IMG/VR virus record: IMGVR_UViG_3300017917_000321
Coordinates: 25,087-89,086 of that record
Direction: 5' to 3' (one strand)
Length of the DNA: 64,000 nt
Origin: a virus
Both the position numbers and the translations under genes were made by a program. Positions within the stretch are counted from its first letter, which is position 1. Every line of letters starts with the position of its first letter. Below the pieces are notes generated by a model. The model saw only the letters and a list, made by a program, of their open reading frames with translations. It made no database searches and had not been told where the DNA came from. Below, piece by piece: positions 1 to 9,291 of the stretch.

Positions 1-1347
1 GAGGTAACAGTATCAAGTGTTTCTTATGTTTACTATGATCCTCTTACAGGAAAAATAGTAAAAATAGCAAATAAACTAGATCCGGATGATACGCTTGCAA
101 CACTAGAAGTTCAGCATGACAGTGTTGCTGAAATTATTAACGGTACAAAGAGTTCTGAGAACTTTATTGTTGAATATGATGTTGCATTAAAGCAACTAGC
201 ACTTAGAGAAATAACATACGAAGAACATCTTACCAAGATTGAGTCTCGACTTCATCGGTTACCAGTTGTTAGAACAACAACAGATGAAGCAGGAGATAAA
301 TCGTCAATTATTTTTGACAATATCTATGACGGAGTTGAAGTTTTTTTATGGACTTCCGGTAGTAGACATTTTAAGGATAGTTTAGTTTGGTATAAAAACA
401 ATGTTTATAAACTATTGGAAAATATTGAGTCTGTTAAATTTGATACAACCAAATCAGAATTATTTGTAGCAAACGTTTCTCTACCAGATATTAAAAGTGT
501 AAATCATTTCGTTGAATATAAAACAAGTTTTGACCCCATATATGAAGGAATTCATGTTGATGTTTGGTATAGAGAATTGCCACATTTCAAGGGTCAACAC
601 GTTTGGGCACATAATACTGTTTATAGATACAAATTAGACGTAGCAGAAAATGAGCCTTTTGACTTAGAGTATCTTGATATTATTGAAGAAAACGTTTTTC
701 TTTATGCTGATTCAAACAAGTATTTGAGTTTTGTTTCTATTTTATCTCCCGGAGATAAGATACTGGATAACAATAAATTATACCTGTTTGTGGACAAGAA
801 GTTAAATGTTAATCCAAATGAAAAGTCTATATTATTCTATTCATCTAGATACGAAGGTTTATATTATGATGAAATTGCAAATAGACTTACAAAATTTTCA
901 TTCATAGAACGTAATAACAAATTAACTGCTAAGTCAGAAGTCTTAGATGATGAAGTTGTGTTAACACCGAGCGTACATATCTCTAATGGACAAAAGGTAT
1001 TAATTGGAAAATCACTGTATCAGGCAAACACTCTAGATGAAAGAGATATTGACGTAAACGTTGTTCAAAATAATTTAATAGGCTGCTGGGAAATATATCT
1101 TGGAAGAAAAACAAAGAAAAGCCTTGAGATGATAAATTATATAGGTCATGATATTTTATATTTTAGTGTAACTGCTAAACATGACCCTAATGTTCTTTAT
1201 AGAACTATGGATTTTTCTTTAACTAAATTATTAGCTAATAAGGTCCAAAGATATCCGTATCAGTACAAATGGGAAAGCGATCGCACCGACGTAAGTGTGT
1301 ATACCGCAAAGTTTTTTGAAACCTATTCACATGAGATTTTAGAATGA
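1..1347 (+). CDS. Probable virion structural protein, 5'-truncated
   Basis: The frame is open from base 1 to a TGA at 1345-1347, so 448 residues are visible and the start lies outside the window. An internal TTG near 415 is only a within-frame codon. I recognise no domain. The sequence is rich in Tyr, Val and Asp with short beta-strand-like segments, including two similar stretches with a DxIYDGVEVFLW-like and DPIYEGIHVDVWY-like pattern, so an internally repeated beta fold of the tail-fibre or baseplate kind is plausible. The stop overlaps the next ATG (ATGA), so it is translationally coupled to the glycosyltransferase-like gene. Structural role is inferred from composition and position only. 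Confidence 0.5.
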   Translation, partial: EVTVSSVSYVYYDPLTGKIVKIANKLDPDDTLATLEVQHDSVAEIINGTKSSENFIVEYDVALKQLALREITYEEHLTKIESRLHRLPVVRTTTDEAGDKSSIIFDNIYDGVEVFLWTSGSRHFKDSLVWYKNNVYKLLENIESVKFDTTKSELFVANVSLPDIKSVNHFVEYKTSFDPIYEGIHVDVWYRELPHFKGQHVWAHNTVYRYKLDVAENEPFDLEYLDIIEENVFLYADSNKYLSFVSILSPGDKILDNNKLYLFVDKKLNVNPNEKSILFYSSRYEGLYYDEIANRLTKFSFIERNNKLTAKSEVLDDEVVLTPSVHISNGQKVLIGKSLYQANTLDERDIDVNVVQNNLIGCWEIYLGRKTKKSLEMINYIGHDILYFSVTAKHDPNVLYRTMDFSLTKLLANKVQRYPYQYKWESDRTDVSVYTAKFFETYSHEILE

Positions 1348-2264
1348 GCAAGATTAAAGTTGTTGACTATGACATCATATACCTTAGCTATGATGAACCT
1401 AATGCAGAAAAAAATTACGCAGACCTCTGTAAAAAGATTCCGTGGGCTAAACGTGTACACGGTGTTAAAGGCAGTGATGCTGCACACAAAGCCTGCGCTA
1501 GGCTAAGTGAAACTGATAGATTTATTACTGTTGACGGTGATAATACTGTCAGAGAAGAATTTTTAAATCAAGAAATTGATTTTAAAGAGCATCATGATCT
1601 TACTAATTGTGTGATTAGTTGGAGCGGCAGAAATGTTATCAACGGACTAATGTACGGTAATGGCGGATTGAAATGTTGGCCAAAAGAATTTGTGTTAAAC
1701 ATGAAAACGCATGAAGCAGCAGATCCCAAAAACAAACATGCTCAGGTAGATTTTTGTTGGGATGTGCAGTATATACAAATGAACAGTTGCTATTCAGATG
1801 TACACAACAATGCTAATCCTGCACAGGCATGGAGAGCAGGATTCCGCGAAGGTGTTAAGCTAGCTCTTGATAGAGGAATTAAACCCACAAAAGAAGAGTT
1901 TTTAAAAAACCATTGGCGTTGTTTGCATTGGCTCTATATATGGACTATGGTAGGCGCCGATGTTGAGTACGGCAAATGGGCAATACTAGGAGCCAGAGAA
2001 GGTCTTTTTAAAACAATGCTTACTGACTGGGATTATGTTAACGTTCGCGATTTCGAATATCTAAACGATTTATGGTCAAAAGAATTTGAAGGCATGGACG
2101 AAGATGTAATGGATGCTAGAATTAAATTCCTTGGCCGAGAACTCAGCGAAAATCTAAATGTTCCTATAGGTGAAATACTCTCACCAGATCAAAGTAAGTT
2201 TTTTAAAACAGTATACGAGCATCCTGCTAGAACAGATCATCAGAGATTTATTGAACGGCTATGA
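1344..2264 (+). CDS. GT-A-like glycosyltransferase (putative)
   Basis: A 306-residue protein. Near residue 10 it has the motif YLSYDEPNAEKN, then KRVHGVKGSDAAHKA, then FITVDGDN at about residues 60-67. This is the usual arrangement of a nucleotide-diphosphosugar GT-A fold with a DxD-type metal motif (DGD). A shorter paralogue at 15045 has ISYNEPNAESN, KRIDGVKG and VVDADA at matching positions, which supports the motif reading. A Cys/Trp-rich C-terminal half is unique to this copy. ATGA overlaps couple it to the genes before and after. Donor and acceptor are unknown; a sugar transferase acting on the phage-directed glycan pathway is inference. Confidence 0.55.
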   Translation: MSKIKVVDYDIIYLSYDEPNAEKNYADLCKKIPWAKRVHGVKGSDAAHKACARLSETDRFITVDGDNTVREEFLNQEIDFKEHHDLTNCVISWSGRNVINGLMYGNGGLKCWPKEFVLNMKTHEAADPKNKHAQVDFCWDVQYIQMNSCYSDVHNNANPAQAWRAGFREGVKLALDRGIKPTKEEFLKNHWRCLHWLYIWTMVGADVEYGKWAILGAREGLFKTMLTDWDYVNVRDFEYLNDLWSKEFEGMDEDVMDARIKFLGRELSENLNVPIGEILSPDQSKFFKTVYEHPARTDHQRFIERL

Positions 2265-3499
2265 AAAAGCAGGATAAGTTGCGCACACTATTATATCTTG
2301 AATATGAGCCTGATCAAATTTTTTATATAAACGGGTTTAAAAAAGATTTAATAATAAATTTTTTAACAGACGGCTGGGAACCGACCGGCTTATATGCGCT
2401 ATGGTCTGACTTTGATCAAATTTTTAAAAAAACTACTGCAATACCTGAATCTGAAAAATTCTTTTATCCAATAGCTATTAGTCGATGGGAAGTTTCTGAA
2501 ATTTTTAATCAGATAACAATCAGTAAAAAGATAATTAAAAAGGTCAAGCAAGGCCAGTGCAAAATTCTACTTATATGTCCCTTTGAAGGTTGGACATGGT
2601 CTTGGTGGGATAACCTAGCCTTCATTTTAAAGACAAAATTTGAACTTGACAATGAGCATATTGTTTTTCTTTCAGCTAACTATTTCCCACACAAAACTTT
2701 TAAAACAATAGTTTTTAATACCTGGGAAAAGCAAATATTTTCTAATTATTCAACATACGAGCATTACGAAAGAAGTGTAAAAGCAATAGAGACACCTAGA
2801 TCAAATAAATTCATATGTTTAAATAGGCGTCCTTCAATTCATAGATACGCAGTTGTTTCGAGTTTATTTGATAATAGAGATCAGGGAATTTTAACCTGCG
2901 CCTTAAAAGGAAGTTATAGTGACTGGTATCAAAATTGGGTAGAAGAAAATTTCTTAAATGAGTATCCGGAACTTTCAGACAAATACAAGAAAGAAATTAA
3001 ACCCAGTCTTCCTTTGACATATAATGATAATATTAATCCAGAAGTCGATAACCCTGCTGCTAACGAATGGGGTAATGTAGAAAAATATTATTCAAGCTAT
3101 CTTTATATTGTTACTGAGACTTTCTTTGAAAATAAAGCACAGGGTCAGGATACTCTATTTCTAAGCGAAAAGATTTTTAAACCTATAATATTTTTTCAGC
3201 CATTTGTAGCATTTGCAAGACCTGGCACTCTTAGATTAATGCAAGATCTAGGTTATAAAACATTCGGTGAGTTTATTGACGAGACTTACGATTTGATTGA
3301 CGACGATAAAGAAAGATTGTATAAAGCAGTTGATAGTGTTAAAAAGTTTATCAGTCTATCAAATGAAGAATTAAGAAATACAATGATTAAAATGGCACCA
3401 ATTTTTAATCATAATTATAATGTCCTAAAACAGAATTGGGAATACAAGATTTATGACAAACTTAAAAACGATTTATATAGCTGTTTGCACGGAGAATAA
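2261..3499 (+). CDS. Glycosyltransferase-like protein (GT-B C-lobe motif)
   Basis: A 412-residue protein. The C-terminal third carries ETFF...FLSEKIFKPI, then QPFVAFARPGTLRLMQDLGYKTF, then DETYD. This (S/T)EKxFKP...PFV...GTLxxLxxLG pattern resembles the nucleotide-sugar-binding lobe of GT-B enzymes such as GT10 fucosyltransferases. The N-terminal half is aromatic-rich and not recognised. A distant paralogue at 13231 keeps the same C-terminal order (LTEKTLNSVYGASFPILL, GSLQFLRNMG, DHSYD). Overlaps its upstream neighbour by 4 bases; the next gene follows after 3 bases. A glycosyltransferase role is inferred from this motif and the sugar-gene context. Confidence 0.45.
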   Translation: MKKQDKLRTLLYLEYEPDQIFYINGFKKDLIINFLTDGWEPTGLYALWSDFDQIFKKTTAIPESEKFFYPIAISRWEVSEIFNQITISKKIIKKVKQGQCKILLICPFEGWTWSWWDNLAFILKTKFELDNEHIVFLSANYFPHKTFKTIVFNTWEKQIFSNYSTYEHYERSVKAIETPRSNKFICLNRRPSIHRYAVVSSLFDNRDQGILTCALKGSYSDWYQNWVEENFLNEYPELSDKYKKEIKPSLPLTYNDNINPEVDNPAANEWGNVEKYYSSYLYIVTETFFENKAQGQDTLFLSEKIFKPIIFFQPFVAFARPGTLRLMQDLGYKTFGEFIDETYDLIDDDKERLYKAVDSVKKFISLSNEELRNTMIKMAPIFNHNYNVLKQNWEYKIYDKLKNDLYSCLHGE

Positions 3500-3502
3500 T
3501 TA

Positions 3503-4771
3503 ATGTCTCATCTTTTTGAAAAACTTAGAAACTCAAAAACATTCTGTATCATGCCATGGATTCACTGTGCAACACAGACTAATGGTGCTGTGCAGTTATG
3601 CTGTGTGGCTTCTCCTATTAAAGAATTAAATCTAAACAATATGACATGGGATGAAGTATGGAACAGTGAACAGTATAAAGATGCAAGATTAAAAATGCTA
3701 TCAGACGAAAAGGTTTCTTATTGTACGAATTGTTATAAGGAAGAAGCAGCAGGAATTAAAAGCCATAGACAGAATGAAAACGAAGTCTGGGCAAATAATT
3801 GGAGTCCTATTAAATTACATGAGTTAAGGAAAATTGTTGCTGACACAAACGATGACGGTTCTATTGATAGCGGTATTGTTAGTGTTGACTTTAGACTAGG
3901 AAATACCTGTAATTTACAGTGTGTAATGTGCAGGCCTCATGACAGCAGCAAATGGTTAAATGATTCAAAATTCCTTGCTGAAAATCTAACAAGCGAAGCT
4001 AAATGGGACTGGAAACACAAAAGTAACATTGTTATAGAACAATTTGAATGGTATAAGAATCAAAAATTTTGGGATAGCTTTTATGAATCTGCGCATAATA
4101 TTAGAGATCTAATATTCGGCGGCGGAGAACCTATACTCATCAAACAGCATAAAGAACTTATCAAACATCTTGTTAAGATCGATCATGCTAAAAATGTTGA
4201 AATTCGTTATCATACTAACGGAACAATGTTGGATGAAGAATTGTTGGAACTATGGACACACTTTAAGAAAGCTCATATCATGGTGAGCCTAGATGCTCAT
4301 CAAGACCTAAACAGTTACATTCGTTATCCTGCCAAGTGGGAAGATATAGAAAAGCATCTAAGAATCTATGATAATACAACTGGCGGTGATATTATACTAG
4401 ATATCAATTGTACTGTACAGGCTCTTAATGTAAATTATCTGCCAGAGTTTGCAGAATGGATCTGGGCCCAAGATTATAAGAAGATTGGTAAGAGAACACT
4501 GTCATCTCCGTTCCATACAGCAACACTGCACTGGCCAAAGTATCTATGCACCAAGGTTTTGCCACTAGAATCAAAAAAACGTGTGGCTGAAAAGTTAAAC
4601 ACATTCATGGCTAAGCATCCTAATAATCCAGAGATACAAAAATGGTCTGCAATCGTAGATTTTATGATGAGTGAAGACTGGTCTGACATGCTGGATCAAA
4701 CAAAAGACTATCTCAGAATGCTGGATAAAATTAGACCTGTGCAATTTCCTGAAATATACAAACTGTTATAA
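3503..4771 (+). CDS. N-twitch radical SAM enzyme 1
   Basis: A 422-residue radical SAM protein with an N-terminal twitch/SPASM-like cysteine domain ahead of the catalytic barrel. Visible ligands are C15 (CIMPWIH), C33-C34 after a Gly turn, and C74/C77 (CTNC). The [4Fe-4S]-SAM motif is C136-x3-C140-x2-C143 and GGGEP follows near residue 208. YIRYPAKW lies near residue 275, and related YIR-x-x-x-x-W motifs occur in all five paralogues here. Such enzymes make 5'-deoxyadenosyl radicals to modify peptides, sugars or small molecules; the twitch cluster often binds substrate. GGAG lies 8 bases before the ATG. Substrate unknown. Confidence 0.9.
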   Translation: MSHLFEKLRNSKTFCIMPWIHCATQTNGAVQLCCVASPIKELNLNNMTWDEVWNSEQYKDARLKMLSDEKVSYCTNCYKEEAAGIKSHRQNENEVWANNWSPIKLHELRKIVADTNDDGSIDSGIVSVDFRLGNTCNLQCVMCRPHDSSKWLNDSKFLAENLTSEAKWDWKHKSNIVIEQFEWYKNQKFWDSFYESAHNIRDLIFGGGEPILIKQHKELIKHLVKIDHAKNVEIRYHTNGTMLDEELLELWTHFKKAHIMVSLDAHQDLNSYIRYPAKWEDIEKHLRIYDNTTGGDIILDINCTVQALNVNYLPEFAEWIWAQDYKKIGKRTLSSPFHTATLHWPKYLCTKVLPLESKKRVAEKLNTFMAKHPNNPEIQKWSAIVDFMMSEDWSDMLDQTKDYLRMLDKIRPVQFPEIYKLL

Positions 4772-4773
4772 GA

Positions 4774-5547
4774 ATGAAATATCTAGTAACATCTGGTTGT
4801 AGTTTTTCTGATAATCACGGTATGCGCTGGCCGCATTATCTAGCTGAAGCGTTAAACCTACAGCTATTTAATAGGGGTCAGGGTAGCTCGGGTAATCATT
4901 GGATAGCTAAATCTTCTATATATCAAACTCAGTTATTACTGGATAAGGGAATCGACCCTAACGATATAATGGTTGCTGTTATGTGGTCTGGTATTGATAG
5001 AAAAGATTGTTTTATTGATACTGAGACAATTAACTATGAAAGGCTAATTAACAACCTCAACGATCATCCTAATCCTGTTAATTTCTTAGACAATGAACCT
5101 AACGTAAGAAATAAACACAGCCTACCAACAGCTGATGGATATTTGTCAGGTTCTGCTAGCTGTACTTTTGCAAACGAAAATATTAATAAATTTAAAAAAG
5201 ATCTAGTGTTGAGATATTTTTCTCCGCAAGCTCTTGCTATCGAATCTTATGAAAACTTTTTAAGATTACAATGGTTTTGTAAAAGTGTAGGGGTGCGATT
5301 AATTAATCAAACTTTTATGGAAATAATGAAATTTCCTACAGGTAATATTTTAACAAAAGATTATTATAGAAATATAACACCGCTTTACAATATGATTGAT
5401 TTCAATCAATGGATATTTTGGAATCAAACTCAAGGTATATACGAATACTGTAGAGATAATAATTTAACCTTTTATGAAGATAAGATACATCCGTCAGAAG
5501 AATCACATTATAAATATGTTTATGATTTTTTACGGAAAAAATTATAA
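4774..5547 (+). CDS. SGNH/GDSL-like hydrolase 1
   Basis: A 257-residue protein with the SGNH block pattern: GCSFSDNHG at residues 8-16 (block I Ser), NRGQGSSGNHW near 33-43 (blocks II/III), MWSGIDR near 70-76, and DKIHPSEESH near the C-terminus (Asp-x-x-His catalytic pair). SGNH enzymes are esterases or acyl-ester hydrolases and include carbohydrate O-acetyl esterases. No signal peptide is visible, so it probably acts in the cytoplasm of the infected cell. It starts 2 bases after the radical SAM gene and overlaps the next SGNH gene by one base (TAATG). O-acyl removal or transfer on a glycan is a plausible but unproven role. Confidence 0.7.
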   Translation: MKYLVTSGCSFSDNHGMRWPHYLAEALNLQLFNRGQGSSGNHWIAKSSIYQTQLLLDKGIDPNDIMVAVMWSGIDRKDCFIDTETINYERLINNLNDHPNPVNFLDNEPNVRNKHSLPTADGYLSGSASCTFANENINKFKKDLVLRYFSPQALAIESYENFLRLQWFCKSVGVRLINQTFMEIMKFPTGNILTKDYYRNITPLYNMIDFNQWIFWNQTQGIYEYCRDNNLTFYEDKIHPSEESHYKYVYDFLRKKL

Positions 5548-6287
5548 TGAAAAAAAATAATCATAATCTAGTTGTATTTGGAGATAGTTGGGGTCGAGGA
5601 GCATGGACTTTACCTGATGAAACTACCTTACATTCAACGCAGGGAGATAATTATTTTTCTGAAAAATGGCAAGAACATTTTAACAGCGTTGAGAATTTTT
5701 CCAAAGGCGGATCATCTAATTCGAACTCTCTAATTTCATTAATGGATTATCTTCAAACAGAAACAACATTGAGTTTAAGAGAAAATAAAAAGAAAATATT
5801 AGTTATTCAAACAGAGCCAATGAGAGATGTAATACCTCAAATAAATTTTGGTAATGTTAGTCCTTATTATCCAATATTTAAAGACTCTGATTACAAGGCA
5901 TTTAACGAAACTCTAATTAATTTTTTCTATTTTAATTTAAATGAAATTGGAAAGAAATTTAAAACACGTATTAATTTAACAGGCGGCTGTTCAGATGTTA
6001 ATATTTCTTTAGCCAGACAGTATGCTTATATAAATGTTTGCTGCGAATCATTTTACAGTCTTATTGATACAACGCACACACCAACAATATTTTCAGTTAC
6101 CCATGATGTTTCGAAAGCCATGCAGAAAATGACAAAATCAAATATCTTTGTAGTTGATAGTATTGCCAAGAAGCAAGGGATACAGAGTGAATATCAACGA
6201 GATGTATTTGGCTACGGTCTTGATAATCATCCATCTAGAAAAGGTATTGACATTTGGATCTCTCATATGTCAAAAAACATAAAATAA
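5547..6287 (+). CDS. SGNH/GDSL-like hydrolase 2
   Basis: A 246-residue protein. Block I is VVFGDSWGRG at residues 9-18, followed by FSKGGSSNSNS near 49-59, VIQTEP near 92-97 and LDNHPSRKG near the C-terminus, which supplies the Asp-x-x-His pair. It is too diverged from the preceding SGNH gene to be a recent duplicate, but the back-to-back arrangement with a one-base overlap implies co-translation. Small-molecule or glycan esterase activity is the family expectation. It closes the first coupled block; an 81-base gap follows before the dehydrogenase. Confidence 0.65.
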   Translation: MKKNNHNLVVFGDSWGRGAWTLPDETTLHSTQGDNYFSEKWQEHFNSVENFSKGGSSNSNSLISLMDYLQTETTLSLRENKKKILVIQTEPMRDVIPQINFGNVSPYYPIFKDSDYKAFNETLINFFYFNLNEIGKKFKTRINLTGGCSDVNISLARQYAYINVCCESFYSLIDTTHTPTIFSVTHDVSKAMQKMTKSNIFVVDSIAKKQGIQSEYQRDVFGYGLDNHPSRKGIDIWISHMSKNIK

Positions 6288-6368
6288 AAATTTATTGTAT
6301 TCTACGGTATTTCAGAAGTATCGATCTTTAGAAAAGTAATCATTAAATAAAAGAACAAGGACTAAAAA

Positions 6369-7589
6369 ATGAAAATAGCAATGATTGGTTGTGGTAAACT
6401 TGGCTTGCCGTGTGCAGAAGTTATGGGTAAACATTATGACATAGTTGGATATGATATAATCAAAGATCCGGCTGCTGAAATACCTATGTTAGATTCTATT
6501 CAAGAAGCAGTGAACAGACGAGATCTTATTTTCGTTGCAGTCCCAACACCACATGATCCTGAATACGGCGGCAGTAAACCAATTGCTGAAATGCCTCCAA
6601 AAGATTTTGATTATAGTATTGTTCAGCAAGTGCTAGAAGAAATAAATCGGTATGTAAACAAGAATCAGCTGGTTGTATTAATTTCAACAGTTCTTCCAGG
6701 AACAGTGCGAGCCCATCTTGCCCCTAAAATAACTAATGCGCGATTCATTTATAACCCATACCTTATTGCTATGGGCTCTGTTAAATGGGATATGGTAAAT
6801 CCAGAATGCCTAATCATCGGAACAGAAGACGGCAACAGAACAGGCGATGCTGGTTTACTCATAGATTTTTATAAACCTATAATGGAGAATGATCCGCAGA
6901 TCAATGTAGGCACATGGGACGAAGCTGAAGCCATTAAGATTTTTTACAATACGTTCATTTCTGCCAAAATTGGCCTTGTTAATATGATTCAAGACGTTGC
7001 TGAAAAAAATGGTAATATCAATGTTGATGTAGTAACAGATGCGCTTAAGGCAGCTACACAGCGTATTACAGGACCTAGATACTTAACAGCAGGTATGGGA
7101 GATGCTGGCGCATGTCATCCTAGAGATAATATTGCACTACGCTATCTAGCGGAACGTTTGGATCTAGGCTATGATTTATTCCACGCTATTATGCACAGCA
7201 GAGATCGACAGGCTAAAAACATGGCGCTTAAACTTGTTGCATTAGCTAAAGAACATCAACTACCAGTTGTAATTCACGGTCGTGCATACAAGCCATATGT
7301 ACCTTATACCATCGGTAGCTACTCTGAATTAGTTGGTCACTTTGTTGAAGCAGAAGGTGTTGAAGTATTTTATGCAGATCCACTAACTGATGATTCATGG
7401 TCAGGTCGCGCAGTAATATTAATGGCACATAATCCTGCTATTACTTATTTTGGAACTGGAGTTGATATTAAACCAGAACAGTTTTATTTTTATATTGAGC
7501 CAGGCAGCGTTATACTAGACCCCTGGAGAACAATAAATGATATTCCTGGTTGCACTGTTATTCATTACGGCAATACTCGACTTCAATGA
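6369..7589 (+). CDS. Nucleotide-sugar 6-dehydrogenase (UDP-Glc/GDP-Man DH family)
   Basis: A 406-residue protein. The N-terminal NAD-binding motif is IGCGKLGLPCAEVM (residues 7-20); VAVPTPHDP follows at the typical second position, then STVLPGT. The catalytic cysteine region is GMGDAGACHPRDN, equivalent to the family GGxCxPKD with Lys replaced by Arg. Family enzymes oxidise the C6 hydroxyl of UDP-glucose, GDP-mannose or UDP-HexNAc to an acid using two NAD+. AAGGA lies 8 bases before the ATG. The C-terminus overlaps the next radical SAM gene by 4 bases. A different, shorter family member lies at 56145, so this copy probably belongs to the island's own sugar pathway. Confidence 0.85.
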   Translation: MKIAMIGCGKLGLPCAEVMGKHYDIVGYDIIKDPAAEIPMLDSIQEAVNRRDLIFVAVPTPHDPEYGGSKPIAEMPPKDFDYSIVQQVLEEINRYVNKNQLVVLISTVLPGTVRAHLAPKITNARFIYNPYLIAMGSVKWDMVNPECLIIGTEDGNRTGDAGLLIDFYKPIMENDPQINVGTWDEAEAIKIFYNTFISAKIGLVNMIQDVAEKNGNINVDVVTDALKAATQRITGPRYLTAGMGDAGACHPRDNIALRYLAERLDLGYDLFHAIMHSRDRQAKNMALKLVALAKEHQLPVVIHGRAYKPYVPYTIGSYSELVGHFVEAEGVEVFYADPLTDDSWSGRAVILMAHNPAITYFGTGVDIKPEQFYFYIEPGSVILDPWRTINDIPGCTVIHYGNTRLQ

Positions 7590-8689
7590 GCAAGCAAAAC
7601 ACTTTTTGTAAAGCACTTAGTAACGCTGTAAGTTTTAGAATACCAGGCGAGTCTAATTCTTTAACTTTTAATCCTTGCTGTTTATACGATCATTACTTAC
7701 CCTTTCATCCAACCTACTATAAAAAGCATAGAGAAATTTTTATTAATGCAGATCAAGATTTCCTACCAGGTTGCAGTAAGTGTAAGCTAAAAGAAAAAAC
7801 ACACAAAGGACAAAGCCATCGAGCATTTAATAATAAAGACATACCCGATGGTATAGGAAGTGATATACACAAGCTAGAAATAGTTTTAGATACTACTTGT
7901 AATGCAGCCTGTATACAATGTGGAACGTATCAAAGCAGTCTATGGCGCAACGAAGTTGCTAACAGAGATAAAAACTATCAACATATACAACCGGAAACAC
8001 AGATTGATTCTAAGATCGATTTAATCCAGTCTAGTGTAGATTTTTCCACAGTAAAAGAATTTCACTTCTGGGGAGGTGAACCGTTATTAACAGACACTCA
8101 TTTAAAATTTTTAAACAGGATAGAAAATCCGTCTGATGTTGTTATTCGCTACACTACTAACGGAAGTATTTTTCCAGATGACGATGTTTTAAAGTTATGG
8201 GAAAAATTTAAAGAAGTAAAGATTGGTCTAAGCGCAGACGGAATTGGTGATAGATTTCATTATATACGATGGCCCTTAAAATGGGACAAGTGGGCTAGAA
8301 ACGTTATTCGTTTTAGAGACGAAGCGCCTTCAAATGTTGATTATCATATTAATTGCTGCGTTATACCTTTGAATGCGCTCTACATACTAGAGCTAGTTGA
8401 ATGGTTAGATAATAATTTTGATGTTCATCAAAGAGGCGCCTATGCAGGACGAAAAATTAATTGTAACTTTATAAGAGGCGAAGGAACTCTTGATATCGGT
8501 TGCTCACCTATGAGTTTGCGTGAAGAAATATGGAAACTATTAGGTGAAGATCATGCTGTAAGCAAAATATTAAAAGAACTTCCTGTTATGGATCCTCAAC
8601 ACATGCTACGTCATATCAATGAATGGGATCCAATTAGAAAATTAAACTGGAGAGAAACTTTTCCAGATGTTGTGAGACATTTTGAATGA
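7586..8689 (+). CDS. N-twitch radical SAM enzyme 2
   Basis: The start is set at the ATG overlapping the upstream TGA (ATGA at 7586-7589); an in-frame ATG 36 bases earlier is inside the dehydrogenase and less likely. The protein has 367 residues. N-terminal cysteines are C8, a CC pair near residue 31 and CSKC near 61-64, forming a twitch-like domain. The core is TTCNAACIQC (C-x3-C-x2-C) near residue 108, with WGGEP and YTTNGS downstream. The YIRWPLKW motif matches the other paralogues. A radical SAM modifying enzyme with unknown substrate, in a coupled run with the next two genes. Confidence 0.88.
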   Translation: MSKQNTFCKALSNAVSFRIPGESNSLTFNPCCLYDHYLPFHPTYYKKHREIFINADQDFLPGCSKCKLKEKTHKGQSHRAFNNKDIPDGIGSDIHKLEIVLDTTCNAACIQCGTYQSSLWRNEVANRDKNYQHIQPETQIDSKIDLIQSSVDFSTVKEFHFWGGEPLLTDTHLKFLNRIENPSDVVIRYTTNGSIFPDDDVLKLWEKFKEVKIGLSADGIGDRFHYIRWPLKWDKWARNVIRFRDEAPSNVDYHINCCVIPLNALYILELVEWLDNNFDVHQRGAYAGRKINCNFIRGEGTLDIGCSPMSLREEIWKLLGEDHAVSKILKELPVMDPQHMLRHINEWDPIRKLNWRETFPDVVRHFE

Positions 8690-9291
8690 TTGATCAACCT
8701 AGTTTAGCAATACTAATTGACTGCTGGCACATGGGGTCAAAAGCATCTGTTTCAGAAGTTGTATATTCTAACATCATAAATTTTTTAGAAACTAATCAAA
8801 ATATTAAAACAGTTGCACTAGCTTCATATAACTGTAAGAATGAATTTTTATCAAATAGACTCTGGTACAATAATTATAGAGATTTTTTTGATAATGAAAA
8901 AAACTCTAGGAAAATTAGAGATCTAGCAGTAGTTCACAATGTACATAGGCATCAAGATAACAGATTTCCAAATGAATATACAGATCCAATGATATTGAAT
9001 TATCAAAATGATAGTCAGTATCAGATAGCCATGTGGTGGGGATGGGAATTGGAATATTATCTATCGCTCAACCCGCATATAAAAAATATTTACGTTTTAG
9101 GACTAGCCTGGGATCAATGTGTGAAAATACGTCCCTTGGGTTACGAAGCACTAAGCGAAATCCCTAACATAAATGTCTTGACAAAAGTAGATTGTTCTGC
9201 TAATATGAATGCTTCAGCTGTGGAATTAGATTCTAATCCTAATTGGCAGAAAATAGAAGAAAAAATTTATTGTCTAAAATATGCTAAATGA
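8686..9291 (+). CDS. Uncharacterised protein, isochorismatase-like features
   Basis: A 201-residue protein. Residues 7-13 (LAILIDC) resemble the first beta strand and catalytic Asp of cysteine hydrolases of the isochorismatase superfamily. IYVLGLAWDQCVKIRPLGYEAL near residues 144-165 resembles that family's xVxGLxTxxCVxxTxxDA strand with the nucleophile Cys. The expected catalytic Lys is not clear, so this may be a degenerate or unrelated alpha/beta protein. It overlaps upstream by 4 bases (ATGA) and downstream by 11, between a twitch radical SAM enzyme and a PP-loop ATPase. Confidence 0.35.
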   Translation: MIDQPSLAILIDCWHMGSKASVSEVVYSNIINFLETNQNIKTVALASYNCKNEFLSNRLWYNNYRDFFDNEKNSRKIRDLAVVHNVHRHQDNRFPNEYTDPMILNYQNDSQYQIAMWWGWELEYYLSLNPHIKNIYVLGLAWDQCVKIRPLGYEALSEIPNINVLTKVDCSANMNASAVELDSNPNWQKIEEKIYCLKYAK